The position numbers were made by a program, and so were the translations under genes. This document shows, one piece after another, positions 1-10,556 of a stretch of 35,676 bases of DNA. Source of the stretch: Candidatus Anaerofilum excrementigallinarum (GTDB taxonomy: Bacteria; Bacillota; Clostridia; Oscillospirales; Ruminococcaceae); NCBI GenBank assembly GCA_019115305.1, contig DXDW01000128.1, positions 1-35,676 on the forward strand, read 5' to 3'. The notes under the pieces are model-generated. The model was not told the DNA's origin, made no database searches, and saw nothing but the letters and a program-made list of their open reading frames with translations. Positions within the stretch are counted from its first letter, which is position 1; every line of letters starts with the position of its first letter.

Positions 1-144
1 CGAACGTCAATTTTTTGGCTTGAATGCAAATTCAAATTGGAAAATAATGTTATTTATTATCCCAGTTTATGGGATTGTAAAGAGGTGTGAGAGCGTCCCA
101 TTGCCTCCCCTGGAGGGGAGTGCAATGGGCAGACTGGTGCGGGC

Positions 145-323
145 GGCGGCATGCGGGCATGCCGCCCTACAGTTGGTACGTTCGGCGGTGGTTGGTGGAA
201 ATCGCCGCTGCCCACGGGCGGCCATAAAGGCCGCCCCTACAGCACGCTTTCAGTTTTTTCGTAGGGGCGGGGTTTATTCCCCGCCCGCGGATTGCAGGGG
301 GCGATTCCGCATCGACCCCTACA
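145..323. repeat. Cluster of GC-rich palindromic (REP/BIME-like) intergenic modules
   Basis: Consecutive inverted repeats: ggcggcatgc-gg-gcatgccgcc (145-166), gggcggcc-ataaa-ggccgccc (216-236), gcgggg-tttatt-ccccgc (268-285), and aggggggcgat...atcgacccct. Several are flanked by the same cctacag / gtagggg motif. Confidence 0.6.
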
Positions 324-415
324 GATGAGGTATTTATGGTATATCATATCACCATGTTTCTCCCGTCCATATCCACCGAACGGGGGATTTTACCTCTGAT
401 TTTGGCGCAATAAAA

Positions 416-443
416 TCGCCCTGGGTGGGGGAACCCAGGGCGA
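416..443 (-). terminator. Intrinsic terminator of the mgl operon
   Basis: tcgccctgggt-gggggA-acccagggcga hairpin directly after the mglC stop, with a T-rich tract on the minus strand. Confidence 0.75.
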
Positions 444-456
444 AAAAACGATGAAA

Positions 457-1512
457 TTACTTGCGAACCAGGTACTTGCGCATATCCAGCGAGCAGGCCG
501 CCAGAATGATGAGACCTTTGATGATGTACTGCAGGTTCGGGTCGATGGACAGGAAGTTCAGGGCAACGAAGATGATACGCAGGACGAACACGCCCAGGAC
601 GATGCCGCTGATCTTACCAGTACCACCAACGAAGCTGACGCCGCCGATAACGCAGGCTGCGATGGCGTCGGACTCGTAGTTGAGGCCGGTGGACTGGGAG
701 ATGGAGCTGATCCGGGCAGCCTCGATGAAGCCGGTGAGGCCGTACATGAGACCGGCCAGGGTGTGCACCATGACGGTGGTCTTGAAGACGTTGACGCCGG
801 AGACGTTGGCAGCCTCAGCGTTGGAGCCGACGGCAAACATGTTCTTGCCGAAGGTGGTCTTGTTCCAGATGAACCACATAACCACGGTGAGCAGGATGGC
901 GTAGAGCACATAGTTGGGGATCTTGACGCTGCCGAAGCTCAGCAGGGGCGGGTCGCCCACTACGAAGTTGCGGTAACCCTGATCCAGGCCGGAGATGGCC
1001 ATGCCCTTGTTGTTGCCCTGCTGCACATACAGCAGCAGCGCGGTGTAGAGGATCAGCTGGGTAGCCAAAGTAACGATGAAGGGATGCAGCTTGAACTTGG
1101 CCACAAAGAAGCCGTTGAAGGCACCGATGGCCGCGCCCAGGGCCACCACGATGAGGATGACCAGGGGGATGGGCAGAGTGCCGATGGAGGGCCACATCTT
1201 GTTGGCGGCGTCGGTAGCCTGGAGCAGCGAAGCAGCCACACAGGCGGTGATGCCCACGGCGCGGCCGGCGCTCAGGTCAGTACCGGTGAGCACGATACAG
1301 CCGGCGATGCCCAGAGCCACAGGCAGATAAGCCGCGGTCAGGCTGAGCAGGTTGACCAGAGAACTGGCCGACAAAAAGCTGGGCTTGGTGACAGCCACAT
1401 AGGCCGCAACCAGCAGCATGATGATGATGAGCGCGTTGTTCAGCAGCCCGTTGCCCACCTTCTGCAAAGTGAGATTCTTGGCGGCGGCAGGCTGTTTGGA
1501 TGTGTTGGTCAT
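457..1512 (-). CDS. mglC: Galactose/methyl galactoside ABC transporter permease MglC
   Basis: 351 aa, multiple TM segments, GIAGCIVLTGTDLSAGRAVG permease motif; adjacent to the MglA and MglB homologues. Confidence 0.92.
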   Translation of the reverse strand: MTNTSKQPAAAKNLTLQKVGNGLLNNALIIIMLLVAAYVAVTKPSFLSASSLVNLLSLTAAYLPVALGIAGCIVLTGTDLSAGRAVGITACVAASLLQATDAANKMWPSIGTLPIPLVILIVVALGAAIGAFNGFFVAKFKLHPFIVTLATQLILYTALLLYVQQGNNKGMAISGLDQGYRNFVVGDPPLLSFGSVKIPNYVLYAILLTVVMWFIWNKTTFGKNMFAVGSNAEAANVSGVNVFKTTVMVHTLAGLMYGLTGFIEAARISSISQSTGLNYESDAIAACVIGGVSFVGGTGKISGIVLGVFVLRIIFVALNFLSIDPNLQYIIKGLIILAACSLDMRKYLVRK

Positions 1513-1530
1513 ATGTACACTACCTCCTCG

Positions 1531-3030
1531 TTACACATACTTGGCCGCCAGCGTCAGGATCTCCTCCTGGCTGGTGGTGCGGGCATCCACCTCGCCGGCC
1601 ACCTGTCCGCCCGACATAACGATGATGCGGTCGCAGACGCCCAGCAGCTCGGGCATTTCGGAGGACACCATGATGACCCCCTTGCCCTCGTTGGCCAGGT
1701 TGATGATCAGCTGATAGATCTCGTATTTGGCGCCCACGTCGATGCCGCGTGTGGGCTCGTCCAGCAAGAGCACCTCGGGGCTGGTGAGCAGCCACCGGCC
1801 GATGATGACCTTCTGCTGGTTGCCGCCCGACAGCGAGCGGATCTGGGTTTTCTGGCTGGGGGTCTTGATGTGCATGGCCTGGATGGACCAATCGGTCTTT
1901 TCGGCCATCTTTTTGTTGCTCAGGCAGACGCCGCCCACCAGATAATCCTTGAGGCTGGAGATGACGGTGTTTTCCCGGATATCCCGGATACCGAAGATAC
2001 CGGTGGCCCGGCGCTCCTCGGTGAGCAGGGCAAAGCCGTTTTTGATGGACTCGCGGGGACTGCGGTTCTGGATCTGTTTGCCATGGAGGGTGATGGTGCC
2101 GCCCTCTCTGGTCATGGCGCCGAACAGGTTTTCCAGCACCTCGGTGCGGCCGGAGCCGTCCAGGCCCGCGATACCCAGCACCTCGCCCTTGCGCAGCTGG
2201 AAGGTAGCGTCCTTCAGGCGGGTATATTTGCCCGCAATGTGCTGCACGTCCAGGATCACTTCGCCGGGTTTGTTGGTCTTGGGCGGGAACCGGTTGGTGA
2301 GTTCGCGGCCCACCATCAGCCGGATGATCTCGTCCATGGTCAGCTCGCCGGCCGGACGGGTGGCCACCCACTGGCCGTCACGCATGATGGTGACGTCGTC
2401 GCTGATGCGCAGGATCTCCTCCATCTTGTGGGAGATGTAGATGATGCCGCAGCCCTTTTTTTTCAGCATATCGATGATGCGGAAGAGGTGCTCCACCTCG
2501 GCCTCGGTGAGGGAGGAGGTGGGCTCGTCGAATACCACGATCTTGGCGTCGTAGCTTACGGCCTTGGCGATCTCCACCATCTGCCGCTGGGATACCGGCA
2601 TGGTGGACATGATGGTGCGGGGATTTACATGAACGTCCAGGGTCTCGAAGATCTCTTTGGTGCGCTTGGCCATACCGGCCTCGTCCACCATGATGCCTGC
2701 CAGCTTGGGGTAACGCCCCAGCCAGAGGTTGTCCTGTACGCTGCGGGTCAGAGCCTGGTTGAGCTCCTGGTGCACCATGGCCACGCCGTTTTCCAGCGCG
2801 TCCTTGGAGTTTTTGAAATCGATCTCTTTGCCTTCCAGGAAGATCTGGCCGGCGTCCTTGCGGTAGATGCCGAACAGACATTTCATCAGGGTGGATTTAC
2901 CTGCGCCGTTTTCACCCATCAGGGCGTGAACGGTGCCGGCCCGCACGGTGAGGTTTACCCCGTCCAGGGCCTTTACGCCGGGAAATTCCTTGCTGATGCC
3001 GCGCATTTCAAGCAGTACCGGCTGCTCCAT
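1531..3030 (-). CDS. mglA: Galactose/methyl galactoside import ATP-binding protein MglA
   Basis: Two ABC domains (GENGAGKST; second [15 protein letters not shown] signature; [15 protein letters not shown]). Start set at [11 protein letters not shown] (cat 3028-3030) with an RBS ggaggaaacc. Confidence 0.93.
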   Translation of the reverse strand: MEQPVLLEMRGISKEFPGVKALDGVNLTVRAGTVHALMGENGAGKSTLMKCLFGIYRKDAGQIFLEGKEIDFKNSKDALENGVAMVHQELNQALTRSVQDNLWLGRYPKLAGIMVDEAGMAKRTKEIFETLDVHVNPRTIMSTMPVSQRQMVEIAKAVSYDAKIVVFDEPTSSLTEAEVEHLFRIIDMLKKKGCGIIYISHKMEEILRISDDVTIMRDGQWVATRPAGELTMDEIIRLMVGRELTNRFPPKTNKPGEVILDVQHIAGKYTRLKDATFQLRKGEVLGIAGLDGSGRTEVLENLFGAMTREGGTITLHGKQIQNRSPRESIKNGFALLTEERRATGIFGIRDIRENTVISSLKDYLVGGVCLSNKKMAEKTDWSIQAMHIKTPSQKTQIRSLSGGNQQKVIIGRWLLTSPEVLLLDEPTRGIDVGAKYEIYQLIINLANEGKGVIMVSSEMPELLGVCDRIIVMSGGQVAGEVDARTTSQEEILTLAAKYV

Positions 3031-3073
3031 AGGTTTCCTCCTTTCCTGGCCTTGCAAGGGGAAGATTCCCCTT

Positions 3074-3161
3074 CAAAGCCGCACACCGGCCCAAACGGGG
3101 CCGCCCGGTGGACGGCCCCGCTCGGGCTTTGTGGGGTTTGAACTGCCAAAGCCTTTGGCAG
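3074..3161 (-). promoter_or_regulatory. Structured mglB-mglA intergenic RNA (nested hairpins)
   Basis: Outer arms caaagcc/ggctttg, inner cggggccg...cggccccg, and a perfect 9-bp palindrome ctgccaaag-c-ctttggcag at 3143-3161. Confidence 0.55.
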
Positions 3162-3175
3162 GATGGGCTAAGGAA

Positions 3176-4327
3176 TTAGTCCTCGCTGGTGGCGTCGTAC
3201 ATGGCGTAAGGTACGCGGATCTTGGCCACGTCTTCGTCCACGGTGTACTGATCGGTGTTGGCCATCAGCTCAGCGCCGCTCTGTACGTTCTCTACCAGGG
3301 TGATCATGGTGGAAGCCATGCCCACGGCGTCCTGCTTGATGGAGCCGGTCATGTTGCCAGCCTTGATGAGGGCCTTGGCGGAATCGGTGGCGTCAACGCC
3401 GAACACGGGGATGATGGTGGTGCCTTCGCCGTTGTTGTAGCCAACATTCTGCAGGGCAGCGATAGCGCCTTCGGCCATGCCGTCGTTGTTGCAGATGATC
3501 AGCTCAACCATGTTGTTGTTGTCCTTGTTGTAGGAACCCAGCAGAGTGACCATGTAGTCGTTGGCGGCCTGCTGGCTCCACTTGCCGTTGGCGTCCACCA
3601 GGTACTTGGTGGTGGCGTTGGCGTCGTAGTAGGCCAGTTCGGGCTTGCCGGCTTCGGTCAGGATAGCGTTGGCGTCCTCAACAGAGTACTGGGTGCGGGC
3701 TTCGGCCTCGGCGTTGCCTTCCTGGCCCTTGAACAGCACGTAGGAGATGGTGCCGTCGCCGTTCAGATCCACGTCGTCATAGTGCTCCAGCAGGTAGTTG
3801 CCGATCATTTCGCCCTGCATATGGCCGGCGTCGGGAGCGTTGGTGCCCACGAAAGCGCACTTGTCATAGCTGTTGATCACGTCGTTGTCGGCCACTTCGC
3901 GGTTGAAGAAGATCACGGGGATACCGGCGGTGCGGGCGGCTTCCACGATGTCCTTGGCGGGATCGGAGGTGGAGGTCTCCACGATGTTGACGATGAGCAG
4001 GTCAGAACCGGCGGTGATAGCGGTGTTCACCTGGTCGGTCTGGGTGGGCTGGCTGCCGGCGGCATCCCAGTTGTTGGGCTCGATGCCCAGTTTGCCCAGC
4101 TGCTCGTCCATGGAAGCGCGGACGCTGGAGATGTACACATCGGAGAAGTCATAATAGAAAACGTCTACCCGCATGGCATCGCCTTCGGCGGCGGGCTGGC
4201 TTTCACCGGTGGCGGGAGCGCTGCCGGAATTGCCAGCAGCGGCGCTGCTGCTGTCGCCGCCGGAGCAGCCGGCCAGCACGCCGACCAGCATCATGGCGGA
4301 CAGAGCGAGAGCAAGTTTCTTTTTCAT
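3176..4327 (-). CDS. mglB: Galactose-binding periplasmic-type lipoprotein (MglB-like)
   Basis: Lipobox signal MKKKLALALSAMMLVGVLAGCSGG; sugar-binding type 1 fold motifs (NNDGMAEGAIAALQNVGYN, PVFGVDATDSAKALIKAG). Start at 4327 after an RBS ggaggtaaac. Confidence 0.9.
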   Translation of the reverse strand: MKKKLALALSAMMLVGVLAGCSGGDSSSAAAGNSGSAPATGESQPAAEGDAMRVDVFYYDFSDVYISSVRASMDEQLGKLGIEPNNWDAAGSQPTQTDQVNTAITAGSDLLIVNIVETSTSDPAKDIVEAARTAGIPVIFFNREVADNDVINSYDKCAFVGTNAPDAGHMQGEMIGNYLLEHYDDVDLNGDGTISYVLFKGQEGNAEAEARTQYSVEDANAILTEAGKPELAYYDANATTKYLVDANGKWSQQAANDYMVTLLGSYNKDNNNMVELIICNNDGMAEGAIAALQNVGYNNGEGTTIIPVFGVDATDSAKALIKAGNMTGSIKQDAVGMASTMITLVENVQSGAELMANTDQYTVDEDVAKIRVPYAMYDATSED

Positions 4328-4570
4328 GTTGTTTACCTCCTGATAGGTTGGTTGCCTGTTGGGGCGTTTCACTGGGTTTGAGGACCCGCGGGCCCTCTCG
4401 TTGTTTTTATTGTACTCGGACTAAGGCGCAAAAACGATAGAAATTTCTTTGGTCATCTAGCAAAAAACTTTTCTTTTTCACTAAAAGAATTTTACTGTTT
4501 TTTCATTTTTATGGGCAGATAGCACAATATATATAGGATATATTTTCTATACCGCCCAAAAAGGCAAAAA

Positions 4571-4602
4571 AACAGCGCTCCTGCGAAAACAGAAGCGCTG
4601 TA
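4571..4602. terminator. Intrinsic terminator-like hairpin
   Basis: acagcgct...agcgctgt arms downstream of the minus-strand TPR remnant. Confidence 0.5.
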
Positions 4603-4610
4603 AATATCTT

Positions 4611-5120
4611 TTATTTTTCCCGGGGCAGCACCCGGTCCATGGAATTGAAATTGAAGAAATGAGGGATGGGCAGATATCGGCCCCGGCGGCTGTACTGGAT
4701 GTCCTGCCAGAGATACCCGATGGAGCTGTCGCATTCCCGGATATCCGCCAGCTCCAGACCGCCCTGCCCTTCCAGCTCGGCCAGGGCGTCTTCCTCCCGG
4801 CCCAGCTTGTGGAGGGCCAGCGCCCGGCAGAAGCGCACCCGGCTGTCGGCGGCCAGGTCCGCGGGCATTTCATCGATCTGTTCCAGCATTTCCCGCCAGG
4901 CCTCGGCGGCGGTGTATACCTCCAGCCCCGCTTTGGCGTAGGCCAGATCGTTGCCGCAAAGGGCAAAGCCCTGGGCCATGCGCTTGGCCGCTGCCTTCCG
5001 GCGTCCCCGGACCAGCTCATACACCGCCGCCAGATACAGCCCGCAGGGGGTGGGCCGCAAAGCCAGAGAGCGGTGCAGCGCCCCCTTTCCTCCCACAGGC
5101 TGCCGAGGCCGGAAACCCAC
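4611..5120 (-). pseudogene. C-terminal remnant of a DUF5107/TPR-like protein
   Basis: Minus-frame translation GLYLAAVYELVRGRRKAAAKRMAQGFALCGNDLAYAKAGLEVY...RVRFCRALALHKLGREEDALAELEGQGGLELADIRECDSSIGYLW is TPR-like. The DIREcdsSigyLW tail resembles the C-terminus of DUF5107 proteins. No convincing start codon or RBS, and no N-terminal domain. Confidence 0.5.
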
Positions 5121-5192
5121 GGCAGAGGGCGGTATTTTCCCCTTCCGGCAGGCAAAAAAGGGGCGGCATTCCCCCCATCCTCTCCCTTTCGA

Positions 5193-5221
5193 TTGACAAT
5201 GTCTGTGAAAGGCGGTACGAT
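5193..5221 (+). promoter_or_regulatory. Sigma-A-type promoter for the ABC transporter
   Basis: TTGACA (5193-5198), 17 nt spacer, TACGAT (5216-5221). Confidence 0.6.
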
Positions 5222-5309
5222 TATTTTTATATTGCTTTTTTATCGTTGACGGCCGCCGCCGACCCCGGCGGGGCCAGAGCCGAGTTTGACAGAAGAAGGA
5301 TTTCATTTT

Positions 5310-8300
5310 ATGCTGCAGATCAAGGATATACGCAAAAAATACGTCACCGGACCGCTGGTGCAGAAGGCCCTGGACGGGGTGAGCCTGGCCTTCCGGGACA
5401 GCGAGTTCGTGGCCATTCTGGGCCCCAGCGGCTCGGGCAAAACCACTTTGCTGAACATCATCGGCGGTCTGGACCGGTACGACAGCGGCGATCTGATTAT
5501 CAACGGCATCTCCACCAAGAAATACAAGGACCGGGACTGGGATTCCTACCGCAACCACACCATCGGCTTTGTATTCCAGAGCTATAACCTCATCCCCCAC
5601 CAGACGGTGCTGGCCAACGTGGAGCTGGCCCTGACCATCTCGGGCGTATCCAAAAAGGAGCGCCGCCAGCGGGCGGTGCGGGCGCTGGAGCAGGTGGGGC
5701 TGGGCAACCAGCTGCACAAGCGGCCCAACCAGATGTCGGGCGGACAGATGCAGCGGGTGGCCATCGCCCGGGCCCTGGTCAACGACCCCGACATTCTGCT
5801 GGCCGACGAGCCCACCGGCGCTTTGGACAGCGACACCAGCGTGCAGGTGATGGAGCTGCTCAAGGAGGTGGCCGCCACCCGGCTGGTGATCATGGTCACC
5901 CACAACCCCGAGCTGGCCCAGGAGTACGCCAGCCGCATCGTCACCCTGCGGGACGGCCTGATCCAGACCGATTCCGACCCCTTCCAGCCCTCGGTCCAGG
6001 CGCCGGCGGTGCACAAGAATATGGGCCGGTCCTCCATGTCTCTGCTCACGGCCCTGTCCTTGAGCTTCAACAACCTGCGCACCAAAAAGGCCCGCACGCT
6101 GCTCACCAGCTTTGCGGGCTCCATCGGCATCATCGGCATCGCTTTGATCCTCTCGCTGTCCAACGGCGTAAACCAGTACATCCAGTCGGTGGAGGAGGAG
6201 ACCCTGTCGGAATATCCGCTGCAGATCCAGAGCACCGGCCTGGACCTCACCTCCATGATGGTCACCGCCGCCAGCGGACACGACTCTTCCAGCTCCGACC
6301 AGGTGACGGTGAACCAGTCTGTGGCCGCCATGTTCTCCGGCTTCAGCTCCAACGACCTGGCCTCCTTCAAGGCCTTTCTGGACAGCGGCGAAAGCGGCAT
6401 CCAGCCCTATGTCAGCGCTGTGGAATACACCTACAACGTATCCCCCCAGATCTGGCGCATCGAGGAGGACGAGGCCCGGCAGGTGCACCCCGACACCTCC
6501 TTTTCGGCCATGGGCCTGGGCTCTTCGGGCAGCAGCAACAGCCTCATGAGCATGGCCACCAGCACCGACGTATTTTATCAGATGCCCCGCAGCACCTCCC
6601 TGTTTGAGGAACAGTACGAGGTCAAGGCCGGCCGCTGGCCCGAAAGCTGGAACGAGTGCGTGGTGGCGCTCACCTCCTCCGGTTCCATCAACGACCAGCT
6701 TCTCTACACGTTGGGCCTGCGGGACAGCGACGAGCTGGAGGAGATGATCCGCCAGTTTTTGGCCGAGGAAAACGTGGATGTGCCCACCGACGACCGCCAG
6801 TACACCTACGACGACTTTCTGGGGGTGGAGTTCCGGCTGGTGAACGCCGCCGACTACTACACCTACGATGAAGAATACCAGGTGTGGACCGACCACTCCC
6901 AGGATGCCGCCTACATGCTGGATCTGGCCAAAAAGGGCGAGCCCCTCACGGTGGTGGGGGTGGTGCAGCCCGCCGAAGGGGCCAACGCCACCGCCCTGCG
7001 CAGCGGCATCGCCTACCCCGCCTCCCTCACCGAGCGGGTGATCGACCAGGCGGCGGCCAGCGAGATCGTTTCCCGCCAGCTGGAGCAGCCCGGGGTAGAT
7101 GTATTTTCCGGCGACGAATTCGGCACCAAAAAGGAAACGGAATTCGACATGGGCTCTCTGTTCACCGTGGACGAAAAGGCGCTGCAAAAGGCCTTTGCCG
7201 TGGACGAGAGCAAGCTCACCGCCGGGCTGGGGGATTCGCTGCAGCTGGACCTGTCCGGCATTGACCTGGGCGGCATGATCGACCCCGACGCCATGGCCAG
7301 CCAGCTGCCCGAGCTGCCCGCCCCCGACCTGGCGGCCATTCTCAGCCAGCTGGACCTGCAGATCTCCCCCGAGGGCATCTCCGCCTCTTTGGAAAAGCTG
7401 CTGGCGGGCTACGGCGACTATGCCGCCAGCCACCCCGAGGCCAACTACTCTCAGCTGGGCCAGCAGTTTATGGATTATCTGGAAACCGACGACGCCCAGC
7501 AGCGCCTTGCCGACGCATTGGAAGCCCTGCTGGAGGAAAGCGGCCAGCTGGAACTGCCGGCAGAAAAGCTGCAGCAGCTGATCGTGGAGATCCTGGAAGG
7601 ATACCCCGAATTTGCCCAGCAGAACGGCTACACCGACCCTGACAAGTTCAGCGAATATCTGGCCCTCTATCTCCAGACCCCCGAGGTGCAGCAGCAGCTG
7701 GAGCTGGCCCGCACCCAGCTGCTGGAACTGGCCGAAGGCGCCCTGGACCTGACCGCCGACCAGGCCGCTGTGCTGGCCCAGAGCCTGCTGGAGGGATACC
7801 AGCAATACGCTGCCGCCAACGGCCTGCCTGACCCCGCCCGGATGGGAGAGCATTTCCTGGCCTATCTGCAAACCCCCGAAGCCACCCAGATGCTGCTGGA
7901 AGGGCTGCAGGCCACCATCAATATGGAGGCCCTGGAACAGCAGCTGGGCACCATCATGCAGGGATACATGCAGTCCACCGTCACCGCCGTGGGCCAGGCC
8001 ATCCAGAGCCAGCTGACCGGCGCCATGAAGCAGGCCGCGGGGCAGATCGCCTCGGCCATTGAACAATCCATGGTGTCCGCCATGAGCCAGATGGGCAAAA
8101 ACTTCCAGAACGCCTTCCAGATCGACACCGACGCTTTCTCCGCCGCCATCCAGGTGAACATGGATGCCGACCAGATGCAGGAGGTGCTGCTCTCCATGTT
8201 CTCGGCTCAGGACGCCACCTACGAGGGCAACCTGAAAAAGCTGGGCTACGCCGACCTGGCCGAGCCCTCGGGCATCAACATCTATCCCCTGGACTTTGAA

Positions 8301-8840
8301 AGCAAGGAAAAGGTGCTGGACATTCTGGATGGCTACAACCAGCGCATGGAGGACTCCGGCCAGGAGGAAAAGGTGATCCGCTACACCGACGTGGTGGGCA
8401 CTTTGATGACCTCGGTCACCGACATCATCAACGTCATCAGCTATGTACTGGTGGCCTTTGTGGCCATCTCGCTGGTGGTGTCCTCCATCATGATCGGCGT
8501 CATCACCTATATCAGCGTGCTGGAGAGGAAAAAGGAGATCGGCATTCTGCGGGCCATCGGCGCATCCAAGCGCAATGTGTCCCAGGTGTTCAACGCCGAG
8601 ACCTTCATCATCGGCCTGTGCGCCGGCGTCATCGGCATCGGCATCACGCTGCTGGCTTTGATCCCCGCCAACCAGTTCATCCACTACCTGGCCGGCAGCA
8701 GCGAGATCAACGCCATCCTGCCCGCCGGGGCCGCCGTGGCGCTGATTCTGCTCAGCGTGCTGCTCACCTTGCTGGGCGGGCTTATCCCCTCCCGCAAGGC
8801 CGCCAAGAGCGACCCGGTCACCGCACTGCGCACCGAATAA
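5310..8840 (+). CDS. ABC transporter ATP-binding protein/permease (MacB-like) with a large extracellular domain
   Basis: Walker [10 protein letters not shown], signature [14 protein letters not shown], Walker [13 protein letters not shown]; then TM, a long Ala/Gln-rich extracellular region, and a C-terminal FtsX-like segment ([27 protein letters not shown]). ATG at 5310 with an RBS agaagg. Confidence 0.92.
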   Translation: MLQIKDIRKKYVTGPLVQKALDGVSLAFRDSEFVAILGPSGSGKTTLLNIIGGLDRYDSGDLIINGISTKKYKDRDWDSYRNHTIGFVFQSYNLIPHQTVLANVELALTISGVSKKERRQRAVRALEQVGLGNQLHKRPNQMSGGQMQRVAIARALVNDPDILLADEPTGALDSDTSVQVMELLKEVAATRLVIMVTHNPELAQEYASRIVTLRDGLIQTDSDPFQPSVQAPAVHKNMGRSSMSLLTALSLSFNNLRTKKARTLLTSFAGSIGIIGIALILSLSNGVNQYIQSVEEETLSEYPLQIQSTGLDLTSMMVTAASGHDSSSSDQVTVNQSVAAMFSGFSSNDLASFKAFLDSGESGIQPYVSAVEYTYNVSPQIWRIEEDEARQVHPDTSFSAMGLGSSGSSNSLMSMATSTDVFYQMPRSTSLFEEQYEVKAGRWPESWNECVVALTSSGSINDQLLYTLGLRDSDELEEMIRQFLAEENVDVPTDDRQYTYDDFLGVEFRLVNAADYYTYDEEYQVWTDHSQDAAYMLDLAKKGEPLTVVGVVQPAEGANATALRSGIAYPASLTERVIDQAAASEIVSRQLEQPGVDVFSGDEFGTKKETEFDMGSLFTVDEKALQKAFAVDESKLTAGLGDSLQLDLSGIDLGGMIDPDAMASQLPELPAPDLAAILSQLDLQISPEGISASLEKLLAGYGDYAASHPEANYSQLGQQFMDYLETDDAQQRLADALEALLEESGQLELPAEKLQQLIVEILEGYPEFAQQNGYTDPDKFSEYLALYLQTPEVQQQLELARTQLLELAEGALDLTADQAAVLAQSLLEGYQQYAAANGLPDPARMGEHFLAYLQTPEATQMLLEGLQATINMEALEQQLGTIMQGYMQSTVTAVGQAIQSQLTGAMKQAAGQIASAIEQSMVSAMSQMGKNFQNAFQIDTDAFSAAIQVNMDADQMQEVLLSMFSAQDATYEGNLKKLGYADLAEPSGINIYPLDFESKEKVLDILDGYNQRMEDSGQEEKVIRYTDVVGTLMTSVTDIINVISYVLVAFVAISLVVSSIMIGVITYISVLERKKEIGILRAIGASKRNVSQVFNAETFIIGLCAGVIGIGITLLALIPANQFIHYLAGSSEINAILPAGAAVALILLSVLLTLLGGLIPSRKAAKSDPVTALRTE
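7395..7905 (+). repeat. Three ~64-65 aa repeats in the ABC transporter extracellular domain
   Basis: [38 protein letters not shown] / [38 protein letters not shown] / [38 protein letters not shown], starting at 7395, 7587 and 7782. Confidence 0.8.
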
Positions 8841-8858
8841 ACCACATCCAAACCATGG

Positions 8859-8898
8859 CAAAGGGCCGCGGAGAAATGGCTTCTCCGCGGCCCTTTTT
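8859..8898 (+). terminator. Intrinsic terminator
   Basis: aaagggccgcggagaa-atgg-cttctccgcggcccttttt. Confidence 0.9.
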
Positions 8899-8939
8899 GA
8901 AAAGGATGATGAGAGGATGGCAGATGGATCAAGGCGCCC

Positions 8940-9280
8940 TCAGCGGGAAAATGGCCCCGCCCCCGAGGCCACGTAGCCGCCGTCACAGAGGATGTCGGCG
9001 CCGGTGAGATAGCCCATGGCCGGGTCGGCACAGGCGGCATAGAGGGCGGCGATCTCCTCGGGGCGGCCGGGGCGCTTGATGGCGTTGAACTTGAGGTAGC
9101 TGCCGGCCTCCTGGGCCTCCAGCTCCCCCATGGGGGTGTCGAAGTTGCCCGGGGTGATGGACAGCACCCGCACCCCCTTGGCCCCGAACCGGGCGGCCTG
9201 GTGTCTGGCGTACCAGATGACGAAATATTTGGAGATGGCATAGGCGGCCCCCGTCCGGGCGTTTTTGGGCAGCAGATTCA
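8940..9280 (-). pseudogene. SDR family oxidoreductase, C-terminal fragment
   Basis: LPKNARTGAAYAISKYFVIWYARHQAARFGAKGVRVLSITPGNFDTPMG...RPGRPEEIAALYAACADPAMGYLTGADILCDGGYVASG contains the SDR YxxxK and C-terminal motifs. The N-terminal Rossmann half is absent; similarity stops near 9280. Confidence 0.82.
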
Positions 9281-9281
9281 C

Positions 9282-9464
9282 CCGGGCCAGACCTTCACCC
9301 GGCTGCAGTTGCTGGACGAGATCTGGGGCATGGATTCCGACAGCGACGAGCGGACGGTGAACGTGCACATCAACCGGCTGCGCACCCGCTTTTACGGCTG
9401 GCCGGAATTTGAGATCCAGACGGTGCGGGGACTTGGGTACAGGGCGGTGAAGCAGGATGATTAA
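9282..9464 (+). pseudogene. OmpR-family response regulator, C-terminal winged-helix fragment
   Basis: PGQTFTRLQLLDEIWGMDSDSDERTVNVHINRLRTRFYGWPEFEIQTVRGLGYRAVKQDD is the DNA-binding domain. The receiver domain is absent. It overlaps the histidine kinase start. Confidence 0.82.
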
Positions 9465-10539
9465 GGCGGCAAAAAAGATAAAACAGGCGCTGGTGACCTT
9501 CAATCTGTCGGTACTGCTGGTCTGCAATCTTATTTTTATCACGGCAATGCAGATCGGCCTGGTGCTGCTGGTGGGCACTGTGGGCACCTGGATGGGCTGG
9601 ATGGAATCGGGGTTCTATTCCCAGCCCTATGTCATCGTGGTCATCGCCTTTGGCTTTTTCATCCTCATCGGCGTCAGTGTGGTGGTGATGATTCAATTCA
9701 TGTTTGTGCGGCCCCTGCGGCAGATGTGCCGGGCCATGCAGCAGCTGGCCCAGGGGGATTTTTCGGTGCGGATGCGCGCCGGAGGCCGCTGGCGGCCGCT
9801 GGAACTGCGGCAGTTCACCGCCGCCTTCAACACCGCCGCCCAGGAGCTGGGCAACACCGAGATCCTGCGCAAGGATTTCATCAACGACTTTTCCCACGAG
9901 TTCAAAACCCCCATCACCTCTCTGGGGGGCTTTGCCGACCTGCTGCTGGAATGCGGCGAGGAGCTGACGGCGGAAGAGCGGCGGGAGTACCTCTCCATCA
10001 TCAGCAGCGAGTCCCACCGGCTGGCGGCTCTGGCCTTCAATGTGCTGCTGCTCTCCCGCATCGAGTCCCAGACCATCCTCACCGGCCAGACGGAATTTGA
10101 CCTCACCGAGCAGCTGCGCCAATGCGTGCTCATGACCCAGCAAAAATGGGCCGACCGCCAGCTGCAGGTGGAACCCCATCTGTCGGAATGCCGCTGCCGG
10201 GGCAGCGAGGAACTGCTGCGGCAGGTGTGGCTGCATCTGCTGGACAACGCCTTCAAGTTCTCCCCGCCCGGGGCGCCTCTGGAGGTGGGCATCCGGCCCG
10301 AGGGCGGCCGCATCGCCGTCTGGGTGCAGGACGCCGGCCCCGGCATGAGCCAGGAGGTGCAGCTGCGCATCTTCGAGCAGTTTTACCAGGCCGACCCCTC
10401 CCACGCCACCGCCGGCAACGGCCTGGGTCTGGCCATGGTGAAAAAGATCGTGGCTCTGCACGGCGGGCAGATCCAGGTGGACAGCGCCCCGGGCCAGGGC
10501 AGCCGGTTCACCGTCCTTCTGCCCGCCATGGAAGCCTGA
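9457..10539 (+). CDS. Sensor histidine kinase (HAMP/HisKA/HATPase)
   Basis: Two TMs, HAMP region, H-box FSHEFKTPITSLGGF, N-box LLDNAFKFS, G-box DAGPGMS, GNGLGLAMVKKI. Confidence 0.93.
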   Translation: MIKAAKKIKQALVTFNLSVLLVCNLIFITAMQIGLVLLVGTVGTWMGWMESGFYSQPYVIVVIAFGFFILIGVSVVVMIQFMFVRPLRQMCRAMQQLAQGDFSVRMRAGGRWRPLELRQFTAAFNTAAQELGNTEILRKDFINDFSHEFKTPITSLGGFADLLLECGEELTAEERREYLSIISSESHRLAALAFNVLLLSRIESQTILTGQTEFDLTEQLRQCVLMTQQKWADRQLQVEPHLSECRCRGSEELLRQVWLHLLDNAFKFSPPGAPLEVGIRPEGGRIAVWVQDAGPGMSQEVQLRIFEQFYQADPSHATAGNGLGLAMVKKIVALHGGQIQVDSAPGQGSRFTVLLPAMEA

Positions 10540-10556
10540 CAAAATCCCGCCGACAA

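Noticed and set aside
451-3141. 896 aa plus-strand ORF
   Set aside because: Antisense to the clear mglC/mglA genes; low-complexity G/H/D-rich translation typical of GC-rich shadow frames.
4611-8861. 1416 aa minus-strand ORF
   Set aside because: Mostly the antisense shadow of the ABC transporter. Only its last ~170 codons, outside that gene, look protein-like.
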